From Pholiota molesta (Eukaryota > Basidiomycota > Agaricomycetes > Agaricales > Strophariaceae): a stretch of 64,000 nucleotides of DNA. The notes beneath the pieces are model-generated. The model saw nothing but the letters and a program-made list of their open reading frames with translations. It was not told the origin of the DNA and did no database searches. How positions within the stretch are numbered: the first letter of the stretch is position 1; every line of letters starts with the position of its first letter. The stretch covers positions 1 through 64,000 of the forward strand of contig JACGCK010000085.1 of NCBI GenBank assembly GCA_014925825.1. Direction: 5' to 3'. Shown one piece after another: positions 1 through 11,796 of this stretch. The translations under genes were made by a program, and so were the position numbers.

Positions 1-910
1 GATATGGTCAAGATTACTCACATGCCTGACTTCAAGACTTTGCTCCAGCTCTCCGCCCCTGCTACAGCAGTTAAATGTAACCTACAGAAAGTAAGAATAT
101 TTCATACACAAAGCTATCATTACTTACATTATTCCAGATTCTAGACCGAAGACGAGAATGTTTTCGCCCTTTGTTATGAACCGAACGCTTCGAGGAATGA
201 CCGGCATTCCCTGTGCAAGGTCATTGATGTTTTTGGACCACATGGTAATGAGTGTCCCTTCCGATAGCTTTTAGCAAAAATGGTGCGACGAGAAAAAATA
301 TCTCACCATTTTTTTCAATCTGTACCACCTTGATCCTTCCGCTGTGGCCAGAAATAACGAGGCGGTTGCGACTATAATCCATGCTTTCGACGGGCTCATT
401 GAACGGAAGCATGCCCGTGTTCGACAGCTCGTGGAATTTCTCCTTGGCACAGGTCAGAGGGCAATCTTCACGTTCGCTGAGAGAGATGCTTACTTCATCC
501 TTTTTTTGTCGATAAAGGAGGATTAATCCACGTCCAGTCCCAAAGCAAATTGTTTCCCTCCCCGTAGAAAATCCAGTCAACCATGCAATGGTGGTAACCT
601 GCCCCCATCTCTCTAATTGGTCGCTGATAAGCTGGTGGAGCTTGTTCCGTTCTACGTCCCACACACGCAGCACTTCATCGTCACCTTTAAAATATCAGAA
701 GATTACCCCTCATCAATAGACATACAGTAGCTTACCTCCACTAGCGAGGTATTTCCCGTCTTCGTTGAAAGAGAGTGAGTTGATGGGGCCAGATGCAGGG
801 AGCTGAGCGCGAACATGGTATTCCTATCATGTATTTATTTTTAGTAGGGATGATTGATCAAGTGCTTTCGACCTTACACTTCTGGCAGAATGTCCGAATA
901 GAAAGGCCAT
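1..910 (-). CDS. WD40-repeat protein, 3' end beyond the window
   Basis: A multi-exon gene read from ATG at 910 towards the left edge. Short exons join cleanly at GT-AG introns: exon 1 encodes MAFLFGHSARS, the next gives PINSLSFNEDGKYLASGG, and the next continues DDEVLRVWDVERNK. NEDGKYLASGGDD followed by LRVWDV is the classic strand pattern of a WD40 blade, and SRNRLVISGHSGRIKVVQI is a second one. WD40 proteins are beta-propeller scaffolds for protein complexes; nothing here identifies the partner. The last coding part seen (near GTLITMWSKN and the following segment at about 240-130) continues left through another GTAAGT intron, so the C-terminus is missing. Similar stand-alone WD40 genes are common in Agaricomycetes. 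It is divergent from the gene starting at 1248. The WD40 class is confident; the exact exon limits are inferred. Confidence 0.72.
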
Positions 911-1247
911 TGAATAGCGTGATATCAGGATAGATGGGCGTTGACGCGACTAGGTGGATAAGAGGATTTTAAAGAGGCACAGATAGATGCAAATAGCGAG
1001 ACGACTTAGGATTCTAGGACGCATTTCATCGCGCCTTTAAGAAGTTACACACAATTAAATCTGCCTTAGCGACGATATTGTCCGGGGTCACGTAGAAACC
1101 TTACCAAACGAAGGGAGAAGGGAGTCTTAATGAAAGAACATGTCAAAAGAAACAAAAAACTTGGATACACTGATAACAATAAGTGCATGGTATATATATA
1201 TATCTATGAGATGCTCTAGTTGAGACCCTAGACCGAAATCCAAACCA
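911..1247. promoter_or_regulatory. Divergent intergenic region between WD40 gene and small plus-strand gene
   Basis: This 337-bp gap lies between the ATG of the minus-strand WD40 gene and the ATG of the plus-strand gene at 1248, so it should carry both promoters. A short TA-repeat run at about 1190-1203 is the only visible landmark and lies about 50 bp before the plus-strand start. No gene is seen. Confidence 0.4.
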
Positions 1248-2076
1248 ATGGCTTCGCCCATCAAGTCCCATCTTCCTTTGATTAGTACGCGAATTGAATT
1301 CAAGTACGACACACTTCCTGTTCCTCCACACATTACTGCAAGACGCGATTTCACCGCTTCTCTCCGCAAACATTTTCGCCAAATGTCCGCACCCTACACG
1401 CAAAAGCCGATTTCTATGCGATCCGTCAGATTCCGGGACCGGTCTAATTCGCCAGTATCTTTCCCAATCGTAAAGGGCGGCCGCGAAGGTCCCTCCATCC
1501 AAGCAGCGCGGGATACCTTTATAATTCCTCCAAAATCAGCCATGTTACACGATCGATCAGATTCACCACTTACTGATATTTCAGATGAAGCCAGCGAGGC
1601 TGAAGATGGCGATGTCGCACGAGCCCCAATTCCAAAACCAATTGGTGAAGCTGGAAGAGCCATAGCGGAGGATACAACTTGCAGACTGCGTTGGGATGGG
1701 ATGAGAAGCGGTTCAAAGCTTTCCAGAAACTTGTCAATGACAAGATAGAGGCAAAATTGGAACCCGATGTTTGTTTCAGCAAGCAGAACGCCGCGATCAT
1801 GGAAGAAGTGATGCAATCAGTGAGTCTGGACTACAGATACCTGAAGGGATGTACTAACATTACTCCTAGACATCCAAGGCTTTCAAGATTGACGGCCAAT
1901 ATGTGAAGGACTGGCCAGTTCGAGATGCATTCAAGCTGCATTTAAAATACTCGTCTGAGTATGCAAAGAAGAAGTCAGAGAGACGAGCGACAGTTGGGGT
2001 AAAAAAGGCAAGATTTGATGGTTTTGGACGCGAGTACGAGAAGCTTACGGTTTCTGAAAGGCCGCTTCAGTTCTGA
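1248..2076 (+). CDS. Uncharacterised small basic protein
   Basis: I do not recognise a named family. Exon 1 starts at ATG 1248 (MASPIKSHLPLIS) and encodes a low-complexity stretch rich in Ser, Arg, Pro and acidic residues. The middle exon carries a charged segment (WDEKRFKAFQKLVNDKI) that looks helical. The last intron is well defined: GTGAGT at 1820, tactaac branch site near 1851, CCTAG at 1869, 50 nt long. The last exon reads SKAFKIDGQYVKDWPVRDAF and ends ERPLQF-stop at 2076. The first intron is less certain: a 53-nt GTCGCA...CATAG segment at 1614-1666 restores the frame but has a weak donor. The compact shape and exon structure suggest a real gene; function unknown. Confidence 0.5.
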
Positions 2077-2256
2077 ACACTCGTAACTCGGCAAGTGTTG
2101 CGTGAACGTCGTGCGCTATGGAATTGGAGCGTAGTTGGACATTTATGATATCTTTTTGCCGAATGAGGTTTCTGAATAGATTGGACTAAGTGAGCGAGAC
2201 GCCGCGTGTTGGCGTTGGGACTTGCCTACCGTCTCGTTATTGTAGAGGAGAATGTA

Positions 2257-2728
2257 CCATTACTACGGTAAACCATAGCACTAGTAAGACAGTAGATTGC
2301 ATTCACTTTGGCGGCCAGTCGTTCAGAGGAGACGTCGGAATCATTACCGTATGAGCGAATACACCATTACTACGGTATACCATAGCACCGGCATGTAGTC
2401 GAAGTCTTTATTGTTGAGGAGGCTATATCCGATGAACCATAGCAATGAGGGGGCCCAAACATTACTATGGTAAACCATAGCACTGTGTGGGAGGCGTTGA
2501 TGAAGTTGGAGACGCGGCTTATTGTGATGTACCATTTCAGCGTGTCACATGACACACTGATCAATGAATTCAAGCGCCGACCTGACGCGCTTGTTCAAGT
2601 TGTTGCAGAAGTTAATTCTCTCTCATCGAGCAATTCATCTTCGCACTGTGTGGTTTACCGCACTAACAGTTATTCATTCAGCCTCTATAAGCCTCTCTTA
2701 CTGGTAGTGTGGTTTACCGCACTAACAG
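2257..2728. repeat. Cluster of five short palindromic repeats
   Basis: Three direct copies of about 25 bp (2257-2281, 2364-2388, 2459-2483) share the core GGTAAACCATAGCAC or a one-base variant. In copy 2459-2483 the core is a near-perfect palindrome with CTATGGT and ACCATAG arms around AA. Two further copies (2645-2669 and 2706-2728) read GTGTGGTTTACCGCACTAAC, which is the same type of core in the opposite orientation (GCGGTAAACCACAC on the minus strand). The cluster lies in a gene-free stretch. It may be a decayed non-autonomous DNA transposon or a protein-binding array; I cannot tell which. Confidence 0.55.
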
Positions 2729-3020
2729 ACATCTGTCAGGCTTCTTGAACTTCGTCAGGCCTCTTAAAATTTCACTCCTATTCCTGGCAATCCGCTTGGT
2801 GGAATTTCTCTAGATCTTATAGCGGGTGTACAGGCTTCCGTTTCTTCCTCCTTCGTAAGCAGTTTTATTTTCTTTGGTTTATCATATACTCACCTCTGTT
2901 TCTCAGTTTGTGAATACCGTCTTTTCATATTGTGCCTTCGTCGTTTTGGATCGTGCCCTTCTTCCTAGGTAAATACTCAATGTCCCCTCCGACCAGATGA
3001 TGTACTTATTTCTCTCAGCC
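2729..3020. other. Intergenic, no gene seen
   Basis: Pyrimidine-rich sequence between the palindromic repeats and the start of the next gene, consistent with a fungal promoter or 5' leader. No coding pattern was recognised. Confidence 0.4.
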
Positions 3021-5944
3021 ATGCCAACTTCTCGAACGGAAAATATCAACTTCACCAAAGGCCATGCATTTCTCCATGAAGGCGTTCTTTACTATTCGCC
3101 GAACTCCAAACGATCGATCATCGTACGCGAGTCCCCCTCGGATCCCTTCGTCACCAAAAAGAAGGTGTTGCTGAACGTTGACATGTTCACGCAGCCTTGC
3201 TGGTGGACGCCTTCTTGGGGTTGGATGAGCTTCATCCTTTGGCTCCTTCCTTTACGTCTACGCCCTTCGAACCATTTTGCTGGATGCCCCGCATTGAAGA
3301 AACATGGCTATGGGTCAAGGGATCGATGGCACTGAAACTCGGGAAACTCGCTTCAAAATGGCAGATGTGGATATTCAGAAATGGAAAGCCCGAGAGCAGC
3401 AAGTTGTAGAAGCGGCAAATAAAATTCGTTTAATTCATGGAATAACCCATGGGATATCGGCCAATTTCCCTCCAACCCCTTCCGATTTCCACTACGACTG
3501 CCCTCACAGAAGCTTTGGTGTTGCCCGACGAATGATAACCTTGGCTAGGGACTGGTTCGCTATCTGGATGGGCGTACTGGGCTTCTTAATCGCGCAAGCT
3601 TCGAAGTTACCAATGAAGAATTGTCCGAAACCGCCTGCTGGATTTCCGGTTGAACTACCTCCGTGGTATTGGCTTCTAAATACGACTATGGGCTATAGTC
3701 CTTCCTGGCTCGATGGCCTGCTCTCATCCAGTGTTGTCGACCCCGAATGTGCTCGTACTGGCGTGATATATCGGTTATCAGACAGAGACCGCGACCGCCC
3801 TCTTCCCATCTTTTTCCTCGATCATAACGTCCCCATCTGGTTCCCTTGGACGTCTGTCGAAGAATACGCAGTCAAACACAACCCGAGTCTCCTTCCGTTC
3901 GCCCCTCCCTCATTCCTGCTCCAAAAAGCCCTGACGTTAATCTTCCGCACGCCCAATCTCTCCTTGCCTGAGTTGATCGCAAAGTATTTCTGCAAGCCCA
4001 GCGATACCGCCTTTGCATCCGCCCTCGATGTCTTATCCTGTAGAGATGCCGCATCAGTTGTTCGCAAATATGTGACTGAGCACTTCAGGACTTCGGAACA
4101 ACGAGCCCCAGTTACTAAGGCACAAATTGACGACCTTATCTCAACAACGATCAAGGAGAGGCAATATGCCGCGGAGGTGGCAATCTCGCTTCCTCAGCAA
4201 AGTATGCTCGAAGGGATAGATGCTGACGAGGTGGGCATTGTTCGTACACACCCAAACGACTTTATCTCGGCAAGAGAACGACGCCAGCGGGAGGTAATCG
4301 AATCACAGCAAGATGTACAGCGCCGTCGATCGCGAGAGCAAAAACCTCCAACGAAAAACACGACCATGTACGAGTGGATTAAGCATGCTCTACCTGGAGG
4401 CCAGGATGTCTTCGTCAGAGTGCGCGTTAGTAAGGCGAACCAATCTAGCACTTACTCGATGTACGGCAAGCGCGACCGGATCTACAATGCCATGTCTAAC
4501 GAATGGGACTTCTCCGAGGAGTTCAGTCGCCCTATCTCAATTCCTGGCTCTCGCGATGATGCTCACCGAAGCGACGACGAAAACGACCGCGACGGCGACG
4601 ACGACGATTACTTTTACAACAACGATGACTACGACGATCGTATCACTTATCATTCGCCTCAGGTGGTCTCGGTCTCGCAAACAACGTCGAACAATCATGA
4701 AGATCCCCTAGATCAAGTCATCGAGTATTCTCCCTCGAGAATTCCGTGGTCGTGCGATGTGCTGGAGACGATGGCTCGGGTTTATGGCTATGTCCCTGTT
4801 TTGAAAGCCTGCGACATGCAGCGTCCCAGTGCGGCAAATTGGCAAGAGTTGCTAAAAGCTGTGGGCTTCATCAGCAACCTGCCCGCCCTCGCCATCGACG
4901 AGGATAACCAATCCTCGATGTGGCATTTCTTCTCTTCCATGATCGCCAACAGGCGTCCGTCATTTGACTTCTATGACCTCGAGGAAGAAAACCGTGCAGC
5001 ATTGAAGTTCATTGTGGATTTCAAGGAGATCCAGCGTCCTACCCAAGATCTGTTCATCTTTTCAACCCCTCCTTCGGCCGCATGTGACTGGGTCTTAGGT
5101 GTTGATAATCCTTCAGCTGCGTTATATGTCATTCGCTATATTCTTGCGCATCGTACCATATCGACTTCAGCCTCTGGATCAACTACAACGCCATTGACTA
5201 TTGTCGGTGTTGCGGCTCATCTTCTTGAACGAGGCATTCACTTTCGCACCCTTTTACCTCTCCTTGCAGTTCACGAAGCTCTACGATCAGCAAGGCCTAC
5301 ACACCATCAATATTCCGAGACCTCGCACATCCATTTGACGTCAGCGATTTTGAAGAAGCCATGCTGCAGTGCAAATCATTGTTATCCTCACCGCGTGGAC
5401 GAGCTGCGATTCTAATGGGTGGGATAGTTGGGCGTATAGCAAAGGAGTATATCAGTGTCGATGCAGTGCTCCATGGCCCATCTATAGAAATTACCACCCA
5501 TCGTGTCGGTTATTTTGGCCCTAGTGCTGGTGGCGACAGACGATACTGTGATGATGAACTTACTGAACATGAGATTGCTGTTATATGCGGTACATACACA
5601 ATGTACACGGGTAGGTCTTCTACTTCTCAAAATTCATCTACGTATTCACTCTGTTCCGTTCAGGTACTGTCGTTGGTCAAACGACTATCAGATCATGGCT
5701 TCCACCTCCTTCTGCTTGGTGCAAGAATGGTGCTGGGTTTCGGTGGCTTGAATGGACAGAGTGCTCTGAGGCCTTCTTTGTACAGCTCCTTCAAGACATT
5801 CAAGCTGGTAAGGCTCGACCACTCTCCGTTGCTGATTGGCGTTCAAGGTTGCGAGGACTCAAATCTACTCGTGAACTTCTCAATTTTTCGAATGAGCAAG
5901 CTCGTCGGTTCATGGATGAGCAGCTGCCTGTACATGTCTCGTAA
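3021..5944 (+). pseudogene. Large lineage-restricted Agaricomycete protein, broken by frame changes
   Basis: The conserved text begins at ATG 3021 (MPTSRTENINFTKGHAFLHE) in frame 3, moves to frame 2 at about 3186 (VHAALLVDAFLGLDELHPL) and to frame 1 at about 3375, giving the long open stretch to about 5280. Each of the first two shifts is explained by one inserted or deleted base. A third disrupted zone at about 5265-5320 leads to frame 3 (FRDLAHPFDVSDFEEAML). A clean intron (GTAGGT at 5611 to TTCAG at 5663) then joins the last exon, with WLPPPSAWCKNGAGFRWLEW and a stop at 5944. From memory the layout matches a common uncharacterised Agaricomycete family with a W-PPP-W C-terminal signature. 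Residues about 420-450 of the long ORF are an acidic Asp-rich linker. It is either a young pseudogene or an intact gene with assembly indels. Function unknown. Confidence 0.6.
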
Positions 5945-6688
5945 ATTATGTTCGTAAATTACTTGCATCATATTATCATCTTTCTGCAAATACCTACATG
6001 TCACTTTCTTTTGTATATAGTACTGTTTTGGGAGAGGATGTAACATATACTACCTGCTATTATAGAATATAAAGATCACCTACTACTCCATAAAATTTCC
6101 CTTGGATCTAAAATTAGAATTGTCAGGTACACTGGAAGGGACACTGACGAGCGCCCGACATGGCGCGATATATCTTTTAGACTATAAAATCCCAAATTTT
6201 GATACCATTTTGCACAATGTTGAATGTATTCAAAATGTATTCAAATGCCAAAAAATTTTCAACTTCTAAATTAATTGTTCTCAACGGATTTTTCAACACT
6301 CAAAAATGCTAAATTCTTCACTGTACAAAAGCGGAACAGAACTTCAAGATTTGGATACATTTTGAGACAGGAAAAATCGTCGAAAATGGTGAAAATTTGC
6401 AATAATTGAAATTCGAACCGAATTTAAGGTTCTGTTTTGATTCTTATTGTCTTTTTTACAACCAATAATTGTTTCAAAATGCTAAATTTAGTACATTGTT
6501 AATTTTAACTAAATATATATCCGTTTTTCATGCGTTTTTCATCCTTGACAATTGTTGGGTCCCAGCAGTGCAGCAACGCGTCTGACGCGACAACAAGCGC
6601 GTTTAATGGTGACAGCGTTACATATGAGCTAGCGCGTCACGCGTCGGGTCGCATTTCTCACCTTCTCTGCCCCCACGTCCACCGCACT
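5945..6688. other. AT-rich intergenic region
   Basis: About 740 bp of AT-rich sequence, with many A and T runs at 6180-6530, separating the broken gene from the RIF1-like gene. No ORF with a coding look, no RNA gene and no clear repeat was seen. It probably holds the RIF1 promoter at its right end. Confidence 0.45.
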
Positions 6689-9600
6689 ATGTCGCTCCTC
6701 ACTCCCCCCCATACCTCCCATCGCAGCGGAAAGACAAGGAGAACAAGTTCGCCGAGCTGCCCGTGGCAGGTCCTTCGACACGCTCTGTGGTGTGGGCCGC
6801 AGAGAACACTATCCACTCCCTGGGCACACCGCTCAAACACGTATCTATTTCTTCCAAGCACCGCCCCGGCATCTCCAAGTCTATTCTCAAGGTCTCGCCC
6901 ACCAACACCCTACTTCAATTACCTCCTGCCGCCCCCGCCCGCGAGACGACGCCGGAACCCTCGACCCCCTTGTGGACCTCCACTACCTCGATAGCCCAGT
7001 GCAGCAGATCCTGCGAATGGAGCGGACGACGAGGACGCTCTGGGACAGCTTATTGTTGGCTATAATGTGCTGCAGCGAGGCTGCGCGCGTGTGTGACAGA
7101 GTCCACGGATGCCGACGCGTCGTGGCCCATTTTCCAGCCTCTGCGTAAAAACGCACAGGCTTTCGCGGACGCGGTTGTACGCGACGTCAAGCGTGCTTTG
7201 GTGGACCCGCTATCGCGCCACTCCAAAACGGAGGAGGAAAACGCGCTGAAGTTGCCCATATATGCGCTGCCGTCACCTGCCAGCAGTCCACTGAAGAAGA
7301 AGGGAGGACTGTCCGAAGAGCAGGTCAAGTATGCGCGAGACCTATCCACGACGTGCCTTTCCGTGATTAAACTTCTCGGCGTCGTCCTTTCTATTCCTGC
7401 TGTGTATAGGGTATTCGAAGGTATGTCAATGCCGTTTTTTCCCTTGGCTTCTCACGATGTGCTAATGCCCATTTCTTCCCTTCCCAGAAAAGCAACTTGC
7501 CGATATCCTAACGGCAGTACTTGCTATTCCCCTCGCCGACGAATTACCAACGCCCAACGCGCGCAAAACATGTGCACAGGCTATTGGGCTCCTCCAGGTT
7601 CAGCGCCTTCCTGCTGAATCTTGCTACCAGCCGCGCCGCGCATCGCATACGCTCTCCGTCGCGGCATGGATGGCGAACTAGGGAAAGAGGGCAAAAAAGG
7701 ATCCGCCAATGATGCTTTAAGGGTGCATATACTTAGTTTCCTTTCGAAATATTGTCGCTGATGAATTATACTAGGCGATCCATGATCTCTGTGTATATCT
7801 CCCTGCTGTTTTTATTCCTGCCTTTACGCCGCTCCTTCCCTCCGTTCTGGCAAATTTGCTGGCACCTACTCTCGCTCTGCGGACGCAAGCGTGTCATGCG
7901 CTGGGCGGGTTTGTCAACGGCTCAATAGCCATTCCTGTATCCACTGTCCACACCAAGATCTCCAACACCGTCTCCGCTTATATTACCACCGCGTCCCCAT
8001 CGCCTGGAAAAGCGTCCGCCAAGAGCCCCAATAAACCTGCAGAGCTGCCATTGTCCGAACGCTGCGAACGACGATGACCAACGCCGAACCTACCCACGTC
8101 GCAACTGGCCCCGTCTGGGCCATCAGCGTCCTCGCTAGCTTCGTAGTGCTGATAGGTCCGAGGCTCTATGCCGAAACCAAGGCCAACCGCATCATCTCCA
8201 CCCTCCTCGGCTCTGGTCTGCGCACGCGAAGAGCTCCCTGCGCGCGCTGACCTGCGCGGTGTGGCGCCAGATCACATGGGCGTACTTCCAGCCGCCGCTC
8301 CCTATCGAAGACGGCGAGGAGTCCGAGGTCGACGAGGACTCGTATATGCGCTCGAAGCAGGCGCGGCTGGCGCACTGCAAGGTGATTGCTCTCCGTCGTG
8401 GAGTGCCAGGCGGGCGCGGCGACGATCGCGGCGCTGCTCGCGGACGAGACCGCGCGGGCGAGGAGCCGCTCCGCATTGCGGTCGACATCCTGCTGAGCAT
8501 GACGGCGAAGGCGGGGCAGACGTGCCAGGAGGGCGTCGAGGCGCTGCACCAGATGACGAGCGGCGCACCGCAGGCGGAGCCGTTTCGGGTTGAGGCAGCT
8601 GGTGCCGGAGAGGCTGTTCTCGGCGAACCCGGGGCTGCTGACGGCGGAGTGGCGCAGCTTGGCGCCGCCGGTGAGGGCGATCTACGACCAGCTGCCGGGG
8701 GTGCCGGATATTCGGAGTCTTACGAGGGAGGAGATGGCGCAGGAGTGGGTGTTCAAGGGGATGATGATGGCGTGGCGGACGTCGCTGGGGTGTCTGGAGA
8801 TGGAGGACCAGGCGGAGTTTCCTGTGAGTGTATTTCTTTTTTTTTGAGATTGGTGCCGAGCTCATTGCGGATGTAGGAGAACTTGTTGGAGATTTGGGAG
8901 AATTTGTTGAGGGCGAATGTTAGTCTGCTGGAAGAAAACGGAGACGAGGACGCGATTGCTTCGTTCGCCGCTTGCGCTATGAAATACATCCTTCATGTCC
9001 TCGAAGATCCGAAGCTCAACCTGCTCCCCAATAAAGCCGCCGCCAAACCGACCCTCGTAGCCGCTGCAGCGGCGGCGGCGCTCGCGGACCCCGCGCCGGG
9101 CTCGGACGACACCGTCCCCGACTACAACACGCCGCGCACGCAGGCGTGCACGAACGGCGAGTTGCGCATGCGGCTCGTGCGCCACATGTGGGCCACGGGT
9201 GTGCGCGGTCTTCCCCGCGGGCGCGGCGCGGGACGCAGGCGAGACATTGCTCGCGCGCCTGATGCAGGGCGAGGGCGCGCTGGTGCGCGGCGCGGGGGGC
9301 GAGGACGATGCCGCGGCGGCGGAGGCGCAGGCGCGCGCGGTGTGGGTGGGGCTGTGCGTGGATGTGGTGAGGGTGTGCGGGGAGCCCGAGGGGGTGCGCG
9401 TGTTTTGGCGCTGCGAGGAGGAGGGCGGTGCGCGGCCGGCGGCGACGGCGCGGTCGGCGGACTGGGGAAGGGAGAATACGGGTGCGGTGTGGAAGGCGTT
9501 TGTGGAACGCTGGCGGGAGGCGGAGGGCGGATGGGAAGGCGGTGTTGTGCTGCTTGGCGTGCCTTTCACGTAGGTTTTCGGGATTCAGTTCGTTGTTGTG

Positions 9601-11796
9601 CTTTTGCTGACTGGAATGGATATAGGGACCGGCATACGTGGGGTTTGGCGAGTGAGGACTATAGCCTTTGGGAGGAGCTCTTGCAGTATACGACCGGCAA
9701 GGCGCTCGATCTCGGTATAGACTCGACCGTCGTGCTCGACAAAGTTTCGTCTTTCGTGTCGTCCTTCCAAACGCCCGGCGCCTCGCCGGCCTCGGGGCTG
9801 CGCCTCATCGACCTGCTGCTCTCGAACATCGACGCGCCCGAGATGCGCGAGCTGCCGACGAGCATCCTGGAGCACACGTCGGAGACGATGCGCGCGATGT
9901 ACCCGCTCGAGCCGCGGTTCCGGCAGTTCGGGATGTGGATGATCCGCTCGCTGACGACGGTCGTCGAGCACTGCCCGCGCGAGCTGGCGCTGGGGCTGCT
10001 GCAGGCGGTGGAGGACGGGTTGTGTGTGTGGCTTGCGGATGCGCGCGGGGTGTGGACTGAGCATGAGTTGACGTATGATGTATGTTTTTTTTTTTTTGCC
10101 TGGTGTGTGTGTTGGGTGGGTGCTGATTGTGTTTTTTTTGGGGAGTAGATTGTTCCGCTGTATCAGCATATTGTTTTGAAGATTCAGGTTCTACCGGAGA
10201 GCTTGGATACTTTGACTGCTACTGGGACTATCATGGACTCTATTTTCCGCCATAGGACACCAGCTCCTGCAGTGGAAAGCTTCACGGACTTCTGGAACCT
10301 CATCTATGCTCGCATGGCCCCTCCAGCCGGGGGATGGCCAGCGCCCATCCGTCATTGCCTCGGCGCTGTTGGTATTCTGCCAACACAAAACGAATTGACG
10401 CAGGACGTCGCGGTTACTGCTCCTCTGTCTCCTCTCGCGCCGGCTTTCCTCGTCCAGCCATCCTCTCCCCGCACCCCGATCTCGTCGTCGTTCTCTACGC
10501 CGCCGACCGCTATCGTCAGACGCGAGGCCCTTTCGCGCGTGCAGTCGCCGCAGCGGCCGCAGAAGATCTTTGGCGCCTTCCCCATCATGCCGTTCTACAC
10601 CGCCCTCGCCCGTCAACCAGCGGCGTGTGAGCGGTGGCGCGTCGTCGGTGCGGCGCACGCCGCTCTCCGCGATCCAGCTCTCCGATACGCCGTCCAAGCG
10701 GCGGAGGCTGATGAGTGCGGATGCGGATGCGGACGACAAGGAGAATGCGCTGTGTGCGGGGAAGATCCCGTCTGTTGCGGAGCGGATTGCGGGCTTGAAT
10801 GTGGCCGGCGGGCGGAAGCGCCGCTACGAGGAGGTGGAGGAGGCGGGTGAGGAGGAGATGCCGATGCCGAAGACGCTGAGAGGGAAGATGAAGCCTCGGT
10901 CGAAGCCTGTTGCGAAGAACCCTGTTGCGAAAAAGCCAAGACTGGCGTCACCGGCGCCTAGCGCTGCGAGCGCCAGCAGTAATGAGAGCGAAGACGAGCG
11001 GACGGTGGAGGCTGAGTTGACGGCGGCTGTGCGGTTTCCTTCTGTGCAAACGGAGGGGGAAGACGGCTTCTTCTCAGTGCAGCGGGCGGATGTTCCCCAG
11101 AGGACGAGAGGGAAGGGTCTGCGTGCAATCGTTGCCTCCAAGGCCGCTCAGCAGGCGGCCCCAAGTGAACGAGAACACACACAAAGTCTCGGCAGCCGGG
11201 CCCAATCCACAGCGGGACAAGTACAAGTCCGCAAGATCGATTTGTCGAAGATGAGCTTGAGGAGGTCGACGAGCATTCCCGAGGCGCTTTTGAGCTCTGT
11301 CAGCGGCAGAAAGAGGAAGCACGGAGGAAGTGACGAAGGCGAAGGTTCCAACAAGCGGGCCCCTATCACCCATCCCGTGGCTGGCGTCCGCATTGGCCCA
11401 CCGCGCCATGCCAAACGCTCCTTCTCTCTGCCCTCCTCTGATTCCGACCTCGGGTGCACGCAGCCCATGTCCTCGGACGACGACCCGCACTACGGGCAGG
11501 TGACGCCGCATAACATTATTTCGCCGGCGCCGTCGCGCAGGCCCGGCAGCTTTGGCGGGCGGAATGCGTCGTCGTCGAGGCGGTATGTGTCGCAGCCCGT
11601 CTTCAGGGAGCTTTTCGGGGACGAGGACGATCTTCCTGGGAGTGACGATTCTGTCGGCGGCGCGTCGAGCGTGTCGGGCTCGGAGTCGGATGCGGAGTCG
11701 CCGACGAAGAAGTTTGAAACGCGCCAGCTGCACAGGTCGGGCTCGTCGGATGCGCTTTTGAAGTTCGCGTCGTCGTCAGGTAGTTTGACAGCGTAG
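6689..11796 (+). CDS. RIF1-like telomere-associated protein, many frame changes
   Basis: Read in order, the blocks match the Rif1 N-terminal repeat domain and its basic tail. Start MSLLTPP at 6689; DPLVDLHYLDSPVQQIL near 6960; LPTPNARKTCAQAIGLLQVQ at 7540; GKEGKKGSANDALR before the intron 7723-7774; LLAPTLALRTQACHALGGFV at 7855; EPLRIAVDILLSMTAKAG at 8460; LVPERLFSANPGLLTAEWR at 8600. Introns at 7421-7487, 8824-8876, 9570-9625 and 10080-10148 are clean. The long last exon to the stop at 11796 carries the nuclear, Ser-rich, phosphorylation-prone tail (TPLSAIQLSDTPSKRRRL). Rif1 proteins regulate telomeres and replication timing in the nucleus. About twelve frame changes occur (near 6705, 6960, 7020, 7090, 7618, 8055, 8229, 8398, 8458, 8585, 9198, 10590), while amino-acid conservation between them stays high. 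I favour assembly indels in GC-rich DNA over decay, but a young pseudogene is possible. Its tail has been copied at least three times downstream. Confidence 0.8.

Noticed and set aside
8166..9569. Long minus-strand open frames opposite RIF1
   Set aside because: They are shadows caused by high GC in the coding strand; their text is Arg/Pro/Ser low complexity, while the plus strand carries conserved RIF1 blocks.
6689..11796. Explaining every RIF1 frame change as a small intron
   Set aside because: Conserved protein text continues across most changes without room for an intron and without GT-AG ends; only four introns fit.
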